Of a stretch of DNA of 27,329 nucleotides, positions 1 through 8,831 are shown piece by piece. Position 1 is the first letter of the stretch, and every line of letters starts with the position of its first letter. The stretch is from an uncultured Pseudomonadota bacterium (GTDB taxonomy: Bacteria > Pseudomonadota > Gammaproteobacteria > Steroidobacterales > Steroidobacteraceae): contig CAMLGF010000048.1 in the NCBI GenBank assembly GCA_946479515.1, forward strand, positions 1 to 27,329, read 5' to 3'. The position numbers were made by a program, and so were the translations under genes. The notes beneath the pieces were generated by a model. The model worked only from the letters and a program-made list of their open reading frames with translations, searched no databases and was not told the DNA's origin.

Positions 1-1547
1 CTCCTCTTGCCATCGCCGCTGTACGGATGGCTGTTCTGCGGCAACGGCGCCGGCCAGTAGCCGGCTTCATTGAGCGAGCTGACGGCGTTCTGCGCCTGCG
101 CGCCGACGTCCTTGCCGACGGGCGCGGCATAGCGGTCGGCGAAAAAGCGCGGTAGTTCGGCCGCGCCCGGCCGCGGCGTCAGCGGCGACTTCTTCGCGAG
201 CTTGGCGACATCGGCGCCGAGCAGCTTCTCATACCGCTTGCGCATGCCGGCGACGTCGATCTTGCGCGTCTGGCCATAGTGGCCGATGGGTCGCTCCGGG
301 TCGTAGTCGTGGAAGTACTCGCCATTGAAGACGTTCGAGCCGCGGCGGTGCACGTAGATGGGCCGGTTGGTGCCGAGCTCGATGTAGGTGGGATGAGTAC
401 GGCCGGCGGCATCGGCCCTGGCGAGCCTGATCTTGTCCAGCCAGTCCAGCGCCTCGGGCACGCGCGCGAGATAGCGCGTGTCGCCGGTCCACTCGTAGAA
501 CGTCATGAGATGCTGGATGTTGGCGGCCGTGGTGTGCGTGGCCAGCGCCAGCGGCTCGTAGGTGCGCGCGGCGGCCGGCTTCAGATCCGGCGTGTATTGC
601 AGCGCCCAGCCCGGGTTCGGCGCGCCCTGCTGCGACAGCAGGAAGAAATTCATGGCGCGATTGATGGGGTCGAGCAGCCGCTGCTCGCCCAGCATCTCGT
701 AGCAGAGGATGAGGAAGGAGATGTTCTCCCAGGACACGTCGTCGTTGAACGTGTAGTAAGACGAGTAGTCGGCCAGTCCCTTCTTCGAGAACTCGTGGCT
801 CAACGGAAAGCGCTGCGGCCAGGCGCCGAGCGGATACTGGCTGTCGAGCACGAAGGCGATGGCCTTGTCGACCGGTGCCTTGTAGCGCGAGTCGAGCTTC
901 TCGAAGTACAGGCGCAGCAGGAAGATCGCGGCGTCGGTGGTCACCTGGTCGTCGAAGGTGGCATTGCCGTAATAGTGCTGGAATTCCTCGAGGCGCCAGG
1001 CGTTCTTGCCGATGGTGGCGTACCAGTCGCGCAGGCTGCGGTCGCCGGCGAAGTCGACCACGTAGTTCCAGCCGCCGCTCGGATGCTGCCCCCAGATGAG
1101 CGCGCTCGCGACCTGCTCGGCGGCCTGGTAGTAGTACTCGTCGCCGGTGGCGTGGTACGCGTCGAGGAACACGTGGCCCATGCTCGATGTGCCCGGCGGC
1201 TGCAGCCAGATCATGGTCTCGCGCGCCTCCATCTCGCCCCAGCGGCGCGACATGTCGGGCAGGTAGTTCCATAGATAGCCGCCGCGGTAGGAAACCTTGT
1301 CGACCATGAACTGCGTCGCGCGGCGCATGGTGGCCGTGACGCTGTTGGCGTCCACCGCCACCTCTGCTCGCGCCGGCATCGCCAGCAGGCCGATCAGAGC
1401 CAGCGCCACGCTCGTGGCCGCGCGCATCGCGGCAGCGGCACGTGCCGACGACGCACGCGCCGAAGACGCCGGTTCCGAAGAACCCAGTGCTTGAGAACCC
1501 AGTACTTGAGAACCCAGTACCGAAGATGCCGCCGCCAAAGATGCCAT
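1..1547 (-). CDS. Secreted pectate lyase, PL10 (pectic acid lyase) type, C-terminus cut by window edge
   Basis: About 515 codons are visible with no stop before position 1, so the C-terminus is missing. The conserved part has an alpha/alpha-toroid look. Landmarks are SYRGGYLWNY near the start, FDDQVTTDAAIFLLRLY, the block QYPLGAWPQRFPL followed by YTFNDDVSWENI, and a later YEPLALATHTTAANI and EALDWLDKI. QYPxGxWPQ and the YTFNDD motif are typical of pectic acid lyases (PL10), which cleave polygalacturonate by Ca-dependent beta-elimination. The ATG at 1547 has a good ribosome site (GGGGGA). It would add about 40 Ser/Ala-rich residues before a standard signal peptide, which begins at the in-frame ATG at 1427 (MRAATSVALALIGLLAMPARA). 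The 1427 ATG has no obvious ribosome site. The gene diverges from the hydrolase at 1919. The family call rests on motifs only. Confidence 0.78.
   Translation of the reverse strand, partial: MASLAAASSVLGSQVLGSQALGSSEPASSARASSARAAAAMRAATSVALALIGLLAMPARAEVAVDANSVTATMRRATQFMVDKVSYRGGYLWNYLPDMSRRWGEMEARETMIWLQPPGTSSMGHVFLDAYHATGDEYYYQAAEQVASALIWGQHPSGGWNYVVDFAGDRSLRDWYATIGKNAWRLEEFQHYYGNATFDDQVTTDAAIFLLRLYFEKLDSRYKAPVDKAIAFVLDSQYPLGAWPQRFPLSHEFSKKGLADYSSYYTFNDDVSWENISFLILCYEMLGEQRLLDPINRAMNFFLLSQQGAPNPGWALQYTPDLKPAAARTYEPLALATHTTAANIQHLMTFYEWTGDTRYLARVPEALDWLDKIRLARADAAGRTHPTYIELGTNRPIYVHRRGSNVFNGEYFHDYDPERPIGHYGQTRKIDVAGMRKRYEKLLGADVAKLAKKSPLTPRPGAAELPRFFADRYAAPVGKDVGAQAQNAVSSLNEAGYWPAPLPQNSHPYSGDGKR
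1480..1524. repeat. Three tandem 15-bp units in the 5' end of the pectate lyase frame
   Basis: The plus strand reads three near-identical 15-bp units, roughly AACCCAGTRCTTGAG, with the last unit diverging. On the minus strand they encode repeats of the type LGSQV/LGSQA before the signal peptide if translation starts at 1547. If the true start is 1427, the repeat lies in the 5' untranslated region. A unit length divisible by three would allow copy-number change without a frameshift. Confidence 0.7.
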
Positions 1548-1918
1548 GTGATCGTCCCCCGTCCGAGCGAAGGCGCGAGTATTGGCGATTCCGTGGTGAG
1601 ACGTCATCCAGATGAAGCGATTTTCATGCGTGAGCGCACACGAAAAAACCTGTCTCGCGACATCGATTGTCCTCGTCCGGCTTGTCCACTTTTGCGCGCG
1701 TGACGACAGACGTGGGACAGTGGCGTGGGACATTTTTGGCCGTCGAGGTAGTTAGTCCGACCGGGCGCGGATGCGCCGCATCCGGTGATGGCGGACACAT
1801 TCGCCGCCCGCCACCTGGCGCCGCGACATCGGGCCTCGCGCCCGCCGCCGCCCGCGCGCGCCACGGGGTCGGCGCATCGCCACTGGCCGCCGCTGCCCGG
1901 CAGGGCTACATTGGCGGC
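1548..1918. promoter_or_regulatory. Divergent intergenic region between pectate lyase and hydrolase
   Basis: This 371-bp stretch between two outward-facing genes must hold both promoters. No coding frame with a credible start was seen. It contains a direct repeat, CGTGGGACA, at 1711-1719 and 1724-1732 (13-bp period). A related inverted half (TTGTCCAC) lies at 1683-1690. These could be operator half-sites. No clean -35/-10 pair could be assigned. Confidence 0.4.
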
Positions 1919-2914
1919 ATGAAACGACGCACCTTGCTCAAAGCCGGAGCCGGCAGCGTGCTGCTGGCATCAGGGTCCGCTTCGGCCGCGGCGCCGCGCA
2001 TGGCCGAGGACGACGACGCGCGCCGTCGCGAGCTCTACTCGCTGCTCGGCAGGCTGCCACCCCGCTCGCGCGCGGTGGGCGCGCAAACCGTGGCGAGCGA
2101 AGACCGCGGCAGCTACACGCTCGAGAAACTGGTGCTCGATCTCAATGGCGAGGAACCCGCGCCGGCGTATTTCGCCCGTCCCAAGGGCCGCTCCGGCCGC
2201 CTGCCGACGGTGCTGTTCAATCACTCGCACGGCGGCGGCTACCAGATCGGCAAGCAGGAATTCATCGCGGGCCGCGAATACATGGGCCACCCGCCATACG
2301 CCGAATTCCTGACCTCGCTCGGCTGCAACGCGCTGTGTTTCGATGCCTGGATCTTCGGCGAGCGCGCGCGCCCGCAGGCGGAGCTGGAGTCGTTCAAGGA
2401 CTTCATCTGGCACGGACGGGTGCTGTGGGGAATGATGGTGTACGACGCGCTCAAGGCCGTGGACTACCTGGTCACGCGTCCAGACGTCGATGCGCGACGG
2501 CTGGCCACCGTCGGCATGTCCATGGGTAGTTCGACCGCGCAGTGGGCCGGCGCGCTGGATCCGCGGCTCAAGTTGGTCGTCGACATCTGCTGCCTCACCG
2601 ACTGGCACACGCTGGTGAAAGCAGGCGGGCTCAAGGGCCACGGCATCTACTACTACGTGCCGGACCTGCTGAACCACTTCACCACCGCGCAGATGAACGC
2701 GCTGATCGCGCCGCGACCGCACCTGTCGTTGGCCGGCAGGCAGGACAATCTCACGCCGGGCGAAGGGCTCGACATCGTCGACGCGGAGCTGAAGAAGGTC
2801 TACGCCGCGGCAGGACATCCCGAACACTGGCGACTGCTGCGCTACGACGTTGGCCACCAGGAAACGCCGCAGATGCGCGAGCAGATCCGGCAGTGGCTGA
2901 TCACTTACCTCTAG
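1919..2914 (+). CDS. Tat-exported alpha/beta hydrolase, dienelactone-hydrolase/acetyl-esterase-like
   Basis: The start at 1919 gives 331 residues and a twin-arginine signal (MKRRTLLKAG, then a hydrophobic stretch and ASA sites near residues 20-25). The frame stays open upstream to 1667, but that part looks non-coding. The fold is an alpha/beta hydrolase. NHSHGGGYQIG (about residues 101-111) forms the oxyanion region. The nucleophile is Ser201 in GMSMG, the acid is probably Asp276 in GRQDNLTP, and the base is His313 in VGHQE. The size fits secreted acyl or acetyl esterases. Its position next to a pectate lyase and opposite an endoglucanase suggests it removes ester groups from wall polysaccharide or oligosaccharide. 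The substrate is inference. A peptidase or lactonase role cannot be excluded. Confidence 0.75.
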   Translation: MKRRTLLKAGAGSVLLASGSASAAAPRMAEDDDARRRELYSLLGRLPPRSRAVGAQTVASEDRGSYTLEKLVLDLNGEEPAPAYFARPKGRSGRLPTVLFNHSHGGGYQIGKQEFIAGREYMGHPPYAEFLTSLGCNALCFDAWIFGERARPQAELESFKDFIWHGRVLWGMMVYDALKAVDYLVTRPDVDARRLATVGMSMGSSTAQWAGALDPRLKLVVDICCLTDWHTLVKAGGLKGHGIYYYVPDLLNHFTTAQMNALIAPRPHLSLAGRQDNLTPGEGLDIVDAELKKVYAAAGHPEHWRLLRYDVGHQETPQMREQIRQWLITYL

Positions 2915-2971
2915 AGGAATTGCAGGCTCGGCGCGGATTCGCCGGCAATGGCGTGCGCCCGCGGTGCCTGC

Positions 2972-3961
2972 TCACGGCATCTGGCCGGATTTCCACCCGC
3001 GGATGATCTCTCGCGCGAACGCCCCCGAGGGTGTCAATTGCTCCACGGACCAGTTGCCGTGCGCGCTCGCGCCGCGCACCAGTGCGGAGGCGCCTTCGCG
3101 TTTGTCATTGACGGCCCAGTTGGCATGACTGATCTGGCGCGATGCCAGGAAACTCATCCACGCCCGGGTTTGCGCGGTGGCCACCGCGCCGTCGCCATTG
3201 GCGTTCACGGCGCCCCATTCCGTGACGAACAGCGCCACGCCGCGATCCAGCGCGACCTGCGCTTTGTCGCGCAGGCGCTGCCCGTGCGTACCGGCGTAGA
3301 AATGCAGCGAGTAGGCGATGTTGCTGCCGGCGAGCGGATCCGCCGCGGCGACGTCGACGTCCTGCGACCAGTTCGGCGTGCCGACCACGATGAGATTGTC
3401 CGGGTCGATGGCGCGAATCGCGCCGATGACCGCCTGCGCGTAGGGCTTGAGCGTGCCGCGCCACGAAACCTGCAGCGGCTCGTTGTAGATCTCATAGATG
3501 ACATGCGGACGCGCGCCGTAGCGGCGCGCCATGTCCTGGAAGAAGGCGATCGCCTGGTCGCGCTGCTTCTCGGCGTGATGTGAGTGCCAGTCGATGATGA
3601 CGTACACATCGTTCGCGATGGCGGCCTCGACCACCGTGCGCACGCGGGCAAGATTGGGCTGCGGATCCTGCAGATAGCCGCCCCTGCCTTCGATGCCCAG
3701 GGCCACGCGCACCAGGCCGGCCTGCCAGTCCGATTTGAGCCAACGCACGACGTCGGCGTTGTAGTACTTCTCCCCGCCCCAGCCGGTGTTGCTCCAGAAG
3801 AGACTGTTGCCCGCGAAGCTTGCGGGCTGCCCACCCGCCAGCACCCGATTGCCGTTCACCGACAGCTGCGCCACCTGTGCGCCGGCAAGGCACGGCACCA
3901 ACATGCCGAGCGCGATCAGCGTCAGCGCACCGATGCGCGAGAATCCTGGCCTGCCAGTCAT
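2972..3961 (-). CDS. Secreted GH5 endo-beta-1,4-glucanase (cellulase, GH5_2-like)
   Basis: The 329-residue protein has a signal peptide ending near residue 28 (LVPCLAGA). A single GH5 barrel follows with no carbohydrate-binding module. Motifs in order are SLFWSNTGWGGEKYY, the RVALGIEG strand, VIIDWHSHHAE (residues 121-131), the acid/base Glu161 in IYEIYNEP, HFYAGTHGQ (residues 220-228) and the nucleophile Glu248 in FVTEWGA. This motif set is typical of GH5 subfamily 2 endoglucanases, which cut internal beta-1,4-glucosidic bonds in cellulose or mixed beta-glucan. The length is normal for a catalytic domain alone. The gene lies about 100 bp downstream of the PL1 gene on the same strand and converges with the esterase gene, so it may be co-transcribed with PL1. 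Confidence 0.95.
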   Translation of the reverse strand: MTGRPGFSRIGALTLIALGMLVPCLAGAQVAQLSVNGNRVLAGGQPASFAGNSLFWSNTGWGGEKYYNADVVRWLKSDWQAGLVRVALGIEGRGGYLQDPQPNLARVRTVVEAAIANDVYVIIDWHSHHAEKQRDQAIAFFQDMARRYGARPHVIYEIYNEPLQVSWRGTLKPYAQAVIGAIRAIDPDNLIVVGTPNWSQDVDVAAADPLAGSNIAYSLHFYAGTHGQRLRDKAQVALDRGVALFVTEWGAVNANGDGAVATAQTRAWMSFLASRQISHANWAVNDKREGASALVRGASAHGNWSVEQLTPSGAFAREIIRGWKSGQMP

Positions 3962-4067
3962 GCGACAGAACTAGCACGCCCCTCCGTCACGTGCCAGCGC
4001 GACCGGAAGAAGTCCGCCGCGGCACGGCGCGCTCAACGGCGACGAGACTCACTCCGGCACGCGCCTC

Positions 4068-5459
4068 TCACTGCGCGGAGACATTCTGCGGCGCGGCCGG
4101 GCTCTTGGCCTGGGTCACGCCGGCGATGCTCTGGTCGAGCGAGTGCAGCCACAACTCCAGATTGGTGTAGCCGCTCGCGGTCACGGTGTTCGGATTCGCC
4201 GGCAAGGTGAGCGTGCGGCGATTGCTCGCCAACACCGGCCAGCCTCCGGCGTTCTTGGCGCAACGCGCGCTGCCATCGGCCGTCACGCAGTTGATGATCT
4301 GGCCGGTGCGGGTCTTCACTTCGGTGACGATGCGCCGGTCCACGGAATCGCGATCGGCCGGGCGCGCGCCCGCGCTGCCCAGCACGCGATCCACCACGCC
4401 GTTGTTGTAGGTCTGCACCATGGCCAGCCCCGTGTTCCAGGTCGGATACGCGTCGAGCGACAACAACCCCGCGATGGTGTCGCCGGCCGTGAGCGTCACC
4501 AGCTCGCGCACGTAGTTCTCGGAGAGATTGCCCGACTGGAAGACACGGCTGCCGGTGCCCAGCGCCAGCGAACCCGTGCCGGTGACGATGTAGATGGGCG
4601 ACGTGTCACGCGAGTAGGACTGGCCGCGGATGAAGTGATTCTTGAGCACGGTGCTCTTCGTGGCCGTGACCCCATCGCTCTGGATCTGCACGTCCATGTG
4701 CCCGCGGTCGTAGACCAGGTTGTTGACGAACACCAGCTCGGCGGCGCGCGACAGCGGATTGCGCTCGACCGTGTGCGCGAACAGATTGCCCACCATGGTG
4801 ATGCTGTTGCCGGGCGCGCTGCCGACGATCACGCCATAGCCATGCGGGATCGTGCCCACGCCGTCGTAGTCCGGGTGCTTGGAATCGTTCAGTGCCTCGG
4901 TGAAGAAGTTGTTGGCGAGTGTGATGTTGTCGTGCGGGCCCCAGACGCTCAGCGTCTCGTCGATGGCCCAGCTCAGCGAGCAATGGTCGATCACCACATT
5001 GCGCACCGGCTTGGTCGTGGTGCCTTCGATCTTCAGCGCATCGCGATTGTCGAAGCTCGGTCCGGTCGCCTCGTCACCGACGCGGATGCGCAGGTGCTGG
5101 ACGAGTACGTTCGAGGCGGCGATCTTGAGCGCCGCGCCACGCAGCATGATGCCGGGCGACGGGGCCGTCTGGCCGGCGATGGTCAGGTAGTCGTTGCGTA
5201 CGGCGAGGTCCGCGGTGAGCTTGATGCTGCCCGAGACCTCGAACACGCAGACGCGCGGTCCGACGGCATCGATGCAGGCCTTCAGCGATCCGGTGCCGCT
5301 GGCATTGAGATTGGTCACCTTGTAGACGGCGCCGCCGCGGCCGGCGGGCGTATCCATGCCGAAGCCGGCGGCCCCGGGGATCACGGGCAGGGCATCGGCC
5401 CGGGCGGCGACGACGAGTGCCCCGGCAAGCAGGGCGGACGACAGCAGCAGGCGGCGCAT
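4068..5459 (-). CDS. Secreted pectate lyase, PL1 family
   Basis: The protein has 463 residues with a signal peptide (MRRLLLSSALLAGALVVAARADA). A right-handed parallel beta-helix follows, seen as many short N/V/I-rich turns such as NVLVQHLRIRVGDE. The PL1 signature is present. Asp158 and Asp167 in the IDHCSLSWAIDET segment are Ca-ligand candidates. Arg233 and Arg238 in ERNPLSR match the two conserved arginines of the pectate lyase active site, which abstract the C5 proton in beta-elimination of polygalacturonate. A C-terminal region of about 150 residues goes beyond the minimal helix and includes WPVLASNRRTLTLPANPN. The ribosome site AGG lies just before the ATG. The gene sits between the GH3 and GH5 genes, all on the same strand. 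Confidence 0.93.
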   Translation of the reverse strand: MRRLLLSSALLAGALVVAARADALPVIPGAAGFGMDTPAGRGGAVYKVTNLNASGTGSLKACIDAVGPRVCVFEVSGSIKLTADLAVRNDYLTIAGQTAPSPGIMLRGAALKIAASNVLVQHLRIRVGDEATGPSFDNRDALKIEGTTTKPVRNVVIDHCSLSWAIDETLSVWGPHDNITLANNFFTEALNDSKHPDYDGVGTIPHGYGVIVGSAPGNSITMVGNLFAHTVERNPLSRAAELVFVNNLVYDRGHMDVQIQSDGVTATKSTVLKNHFIRGQSYSRDTSPIYIVTGTGSLALGTGSRVFQSGNLSENYVRELVTLTAGDTIAGLLSLDAYPTWNTGLAMVQTYNNGVVDRVLGSAGARPADRDSVDRRIVTEVKTRTGQIINCVTADGSARCAKNAGGWPVLASNRRTLTLPANPNTVTASGYTNLELWLHSLDQSIAGVTQAKSPAAPQNVSAQ

Positions 5460-5557
5460 TTGTAGGAAACCTCTGGCGAAGTGAGCGGTCGCGCCTGCAG
5501 CGGCCGCTCGCGAGGCTCCTGAATCCTCACCAGAAAAATCTGCTGGAGAATGCTGAC

Positions 5558-5573
5558 GTCGCCGATTGGCGAC
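5558..5573. repeat. Perfect inverted repeat upstream of the PL1 gene
   Basis: GTCGCC-GATT-GGCGAC is a perfect 6-bp inverted repeat with a 4-nt centre. It lies 99 bp upstream of the PL1 start, in the 236-bp gap after the GH3 gene. It could be a regulator binding site or an RNA hairpin in the PL1 leader. Nothing else in this gap looks coding. Confidence 0.4.
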
Positions 5574-5667
5574 TTTCGAGGATAATCCGCGGGTTACGCC
5601 TTCCTACGGGCGAGTCGCAGGTCCCGCAAGCATTGACGCGGGCCCCGATCGGCATTTGGCAGAGAAC

Positions 5668-5689
5668 GGGGCCTTCGACGGAAGGCCCC
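5668..5689 (-). terminator. Probable hairpin terminator of the GH3 gene
   Basis: GGGGCCTTC and GAAGGCCCC form a perfect 9-bp stem with a 4-nt loop. The stem begins 6 nt after the GH3 stop codon. On the minus strand it is followed by a weak T-rich tract (GTTCTCT), so termination may be partial. It separates the GH3 gene from PL1 transcription. Confidence 0.6.
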
Positions 5690-5695
5690 GCTGTG

Positions 5696-7939
5696 TCATC
5701 GGGCGCCCGCTGCGAAGCGGCGCTCCGCCAGCGACACCACGGTTTCGATACCGGGATCCACCGCCGACGCCGCCACTCGCACGCGGTACTCCCCGGGCGC
5801 GATGTGCCAGGCATTCCCGCCGGCATCGAACATCGCGAGCAGGCGCGCATCCACGTGCAGCTCGGCCGACGCGCTCTGGCCGGGCGCGAGCGTCACCTTG
5901 TGCCAGCCGGCGAGCCGCTTCGGCGCCTCCCATCCGCCGGCGACCGGCGAGACATACAGTTGCGGCACATCGGTCGCCGTGCGATCGCCGATGTTCTTCA
6001 CGGTGAACCGCACAGTGAGATCCGAGCCCTGGGCGCGCGCTTCCAGACTCCCGTGTTCGAAACGTGAATAGGACAGCCCGTGGCCGAAGGCGAACAGTGG
6101 CTCGAGCTTGCGCGCATCCAACCACTTGTAGCCCACCGCCGCGCCTTCGTCGTAGTGGATCTGCCCGGTGGCCTTGCCGCCGGCATCCTTTTCCACCAGC
6201 GACGCGCGCGCCAGTTGCGAGGCATCTTTCGGGAAGCTGATGGGCAGACGCCCCGCAGGCTCGGCCTTGCCGAACAGCAGGTTCGCGATCGCCTCGCCGC
6301 CGGCCGTGCCCGGATACCACACCTGCAGCGCCGCGGGCACGCGCGCGATCCAGGGCATGAACACCGCGCCGCCGGTCTCGAGCACCACCACCGTACGCGG
6401 GTTGGCACTAACTACCGACGCGACCAGCGCGTCCTGTGCGTCGCTCAGCGTGAGCGATGCGTCCTCGCCCTCGCCGGTCCATTGCGTGACGAATACCAGC
6501 GCCACGTCGCTGTCGGCCGCGAGCCGCGCCGCCGCGGCGGTGTCCGTGCCCGCGGCGAAGCGCACCTGCGCCTGCGGCGCCAGCGCCTGGATGGCGCGCA
6601 GCGGCGACGAGGGGTAATACATCACCGGGCCCGGCCAGCTCGTGGGCTTCAGGCCCGGCACGGCGTTGCCCCCGACGGGATACACCAGCGACGAGCCGCC
6701 ACCGGCGAGCACGCCCCGGTCGGCATGTCCGCCGATCACGGCGATGCGCGCGAGCGTCGGGGCGAGCGGCAGCAGGTCACCGTCGTTCTTGAGCAGCACC
6801 GCACCGGCTTCCGCGCCGGCGCGGGTCACGTCCGCATGCGCCCGCAAGTCGGCGGGCGCGAGATCCATCGGTCGACCGGTCGGCAGCGGATGATCGACCG
6901 CGCCGTGCGCGAACATGGTGCGCAGGATGCGCCGTGCCATGGTGGTGAGCTGGGCTTCGGGCAGCTCGCCGCGTTCGATCGCCTGCAGCAGGGGTTTATC
7001 GAACCATGGCGTGTCGTCGAAGGGATTGCCGGATTGCTGATCGAGACCCGCCAGCGCCGCCTTGGCCGCCGAATGCGTCGCGCCCCAGTCGGACATCACG
7101 TAGCCCTGGAATCCCCAGTCCCGACGCAGGATGTCGTTCAGCAGCGTACCGCTCTCGCAGGCGTGATCGCCCCACACCTTGTTGTATGAGCACATGACCG
7201 AGCCAGGGTCACCCTGCTCGATCGCGATCTGGAACGCGAGCAGATCGGACATGCGTGCCTGCGCCGGATCGATGACCACATTGGCTGTGTTCCGGTCCGT
7301 CTCCTGGTCGTTCAGCGCGAAATGCTTGATGGTGGAGATGATGTGGTTGGATTGGACACCCAGGATCTGCGCGCCGGCCATGACGCCGGCCAGCAGCGGG
7401 TCTTCCCCCGCGTACTCGAAATTGCGGCCGTTACGCGGTTCGCGCACCAGGTTCACGCTGCCGCCGAGCAGCACGTTGAACCCGGAGGCGCGTGCCTCCG
7501 CACCGATCATTGCCCCGCCGCGCCGCGCGACTTCCGGGTCCCAACTGGCCGCCGTGGCCAGCCCGGACGGCAGCGCGGTTCGCTCGCGCTTCTTCGCGGC
7601 GCCGCCCTGCGTGGCCACGCCCAGGCCCGCGTCCGTCTCGAACTGCGCCGGAATGCCGAGCCGCGGGATGCCGGGCACGTAGCCGGCCGATCCTTCCAGA
7701 GCCTCGGCGGGTGGCTTGAATTTCTTCCATGGAGCCTCGGTGGCGAAGTAACCGAATACCAGGGACTGCTTTTCGGCGCGCGTCATCTGCGCGACCACGA
7801 GCTCGGCGCGCCGATCGGGCGCGAGAGTCGCGTCCATCCACGGCCTGGCCGCCTCGTTGCCGATCGCCGGCAGGGACCCTGCGAGCGCGGCGATGATGCC
7901 GATGACGAACAACCGATTCAACGATGCAGACCTGGACAT
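5696..7939 (-). CDS. Secreted GH3 beta-glucosidase
   Basis: The start at 7939 is chosen because GGGAGGG lies just upstream and a signal peptide follows (MSRSASLNRLFVIGIIAALAGSLPAIG). The frame is open further upstream but reads as non-coding. The mature part of the 747-residue protein contains a GH3 N-terminal barrel with the KHF motif (Lys205, His206) and the catalytic nucleophile Asp284 in GYVMSDWGAT. The alpha/beta C-terminal sandwich domain contains GEGEDASLTL, and a fibronectin III-like domain occupies about residues 655-735 (VKNIGDRTATDVPQLYV). GH3 enzymes release glucose or xylose from the non-reducing end of oligosaccharides. This layout is that of periplasmic beta-glucosidases. It would finish the products of the GH5 and GH74 enzymes. 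Exact sugar specificity is not decided by sequence alone. Confidence 0.95.
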   Translation of the reverse strand: MSRSASLNRLFVIGIIAALAGSLPAIGNEAARPWMDATLAPDRRAELVVAQMTRAEKQSLVFGYFATEAPWKKFKPPAEALEGSAGYVPGIPRLGIPAQFETDAGLGVATQGGAAKKRERTALPSGLATAASWDPEVARRGGAMIGAEARASGFNVLLGGSVNLVREPRNGRNFEYAGEDPLLAGVMAGAQILGVQSNHIISTIKHFALNDQETDRNTANVVIDPAQARMSDLLAFQIAIEQGDPGSVMCSYNKVWGDHACESGTLLNDILRRDWGFQGYVMSDWGATHSAAKAALAGLDQQSGNPFDDTPWFDKPLLQAIERGELPEAQLTTMARRILRTMFAHGAVDHPLPTGRPMDLAPADLRAHADVTRAGAEAGAVLLKNDGDLLPLAPTLARIAVIGGHADRGVLAGGGSSLVYPVGGNAVPGLKPTSWPGPVMYYPSSPLRAIQALAPQAQVRFAAGTDTAAAARLAADSDVALVFVTQWTGEGEDASLTLSDAQDALVASVVSANPRTVVVLETGGAVFMPWIARVPAALQVWYPGTAGGEAIANLLFGKAEPAGRLPISFPKDASQLARASLVEKDAGGKATGQIHYDEGAAVGYKWLDARKLEPLFAFGHGLSYSRFEHGSLEARAQGSDLTVRFTVKNIGDRTATDVPQLYVSPVAGGWEAPKRLAGWHKVTLAPGQSASAELHVDARLLAMFDAGGNAWHIAPGEYRVRVAASAVDPGIETVVSLAERRFAAGAR

Positions 7940-8031
7940 GCAACCCTCCCCCGATGAGCGAATAGCCAATCTTATCCTCGCGCAAGCCATTCTCACCTCC
8001 CGCGGGGTGCGCAGGCGCCAGAATCGCCCGC

Positions 8032-8379
8032 ATGGCCAGCCTGTCCCCTGAACGAAATCCCGTGCCGCCCCGCAGCCGCGAACAGCGGGAAGCCATGCGG
8101 GGTGAATCCACGCTGGGCCCATCCATATTGGGCGACTGGATAGGTGCGAGCCTCACGCGATTCCTCCAGGTGACCCGCCAGGCCGATCCGCGCGAGCTGC
8201 GCCGGCAGGGTGTCGGCGTGCTCGCCGCGGAAATTCCGCCCGCGCGTGCACCGCAGGGCACACGTTCGCTGGGGCCGCCGGGCGCCGGTGGTCACGTTTC
8301 CGCCGTGCGCCAGCGCCCTGCCGTGACCATCATCAAGTGGCGCGAGTACGCGAGCGACGGCACCGCGCAGCCGACCTAG
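8032..8379 (+). CDS. Possible small protein of unknown function (115 aa)
   Basis: This frame is open for 115 codons with a moderately GC-rich third position. Its middle part reads like a protein (GDWIGASLTRFLQVTRQADPRE). The end is IIKWREYASDGTAQPT. There is no clear ribosome site before the ATG and no domain was recognised. A longer frame on the opposite strand (7993-8670) is Arg/Gly/Ala-rich and looks like a shadow. If this gene is not real, the interval 7940-8502 is non-coding and holds only promoters for the GH3 gene and the 84-aa gene. Confidence 0.4.
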   Translation: MASLSPERNPVPPRSREQREAMRGESTLGPSILGDWIGASLTRFLQVTRQADPRELRRQGVGVLAAEIPPARAPQGTRSLGPPGAGGHVSAVRQRPAVTIIKWREYASDGTAQPT

Positions 8380-8502
8380 CCGCGCTTCGCGCCGTCCCAC
8401 TGCCGGTGCGTCCGGCTCCGACAACGAGTCGTGCCGCGTCCGATGGCGCGCGCCCAGCGCGGCTGGAATGCTGAGTGCCGCGACCGCAGCCGGAGAGACG
8501 CC

Positions 8503-8757
8503 ATGGCCGACAAACAAACCCGCGAGTCCGCGCAGCCGCGGCGCCCCACCACGGCGGATCGTAAGTCCCGCCCCGCTGAAACGCGCACCGATGGCACGCC
8601 CCGGCCCGCGCAGCCCGATAGCGAAGAGCAGAGCGGCTCCGCGGGTCGCCCCGCGGCCGACGAGTCGCAACCCGAGGGCGCTGACACCGGCCAGGGGCGT
8701 TACGGGCAGAGCGGCATCGCCGGTCCCGACCCGGGCCGGCGCCCGCGGCGGCCGTGA
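8503..8757 (+). CDS. Small hydrophilic, probably disordered protein (84 aa)
   Basis: The start is fixed by GGAGAG a few bases before the ATG. The protein is rich in Arg, Pro, Glu, Asp, Gly, Ser and Thr, with no hydrophobic segment, no Cys and no aromatic residues apart from one Tyr near position 67. It begins MADKQTRESAQPRRP and ends in a basic tail (GRRPRRP). This composition predicts an intrinsically disordered cytoplasmic protein. Such small proteins are often stress-associated, but nothing here proves that. No family was recognised. Confidence 0.6.
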   Translation: MADKQTRESAQPRRPTTADRKSRPAETRTDGTPRPAQPDSEEQSGSAGRPAADESQPEGADTGQGRYGQSGIAGPDPGRRPRRP

Positions 8758-8831
8758 TTGTTAGGCCGCGTCAGCGCACACCGACATCCGGAAGTCCACA
8801 CTGGCCGCGCGATCTGTGCGACGGTAGTTGC

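Noticed and set aside
229..1272. A 347-codon minus-strand frame inside the pectate lyase gene
   Set aside because: Arg-rich shadow frame. The correct frame carries the pectate lyase motifs and runs off the left edge without a stop.
7993..8670. A 225-codon minus-strand frame covering 7993-8670
   Set aside because: Arg/Gly/Ala-rich with no ribosome site or domain. The plus-strand 84-aa gene with a good ribosome site overlaps it.
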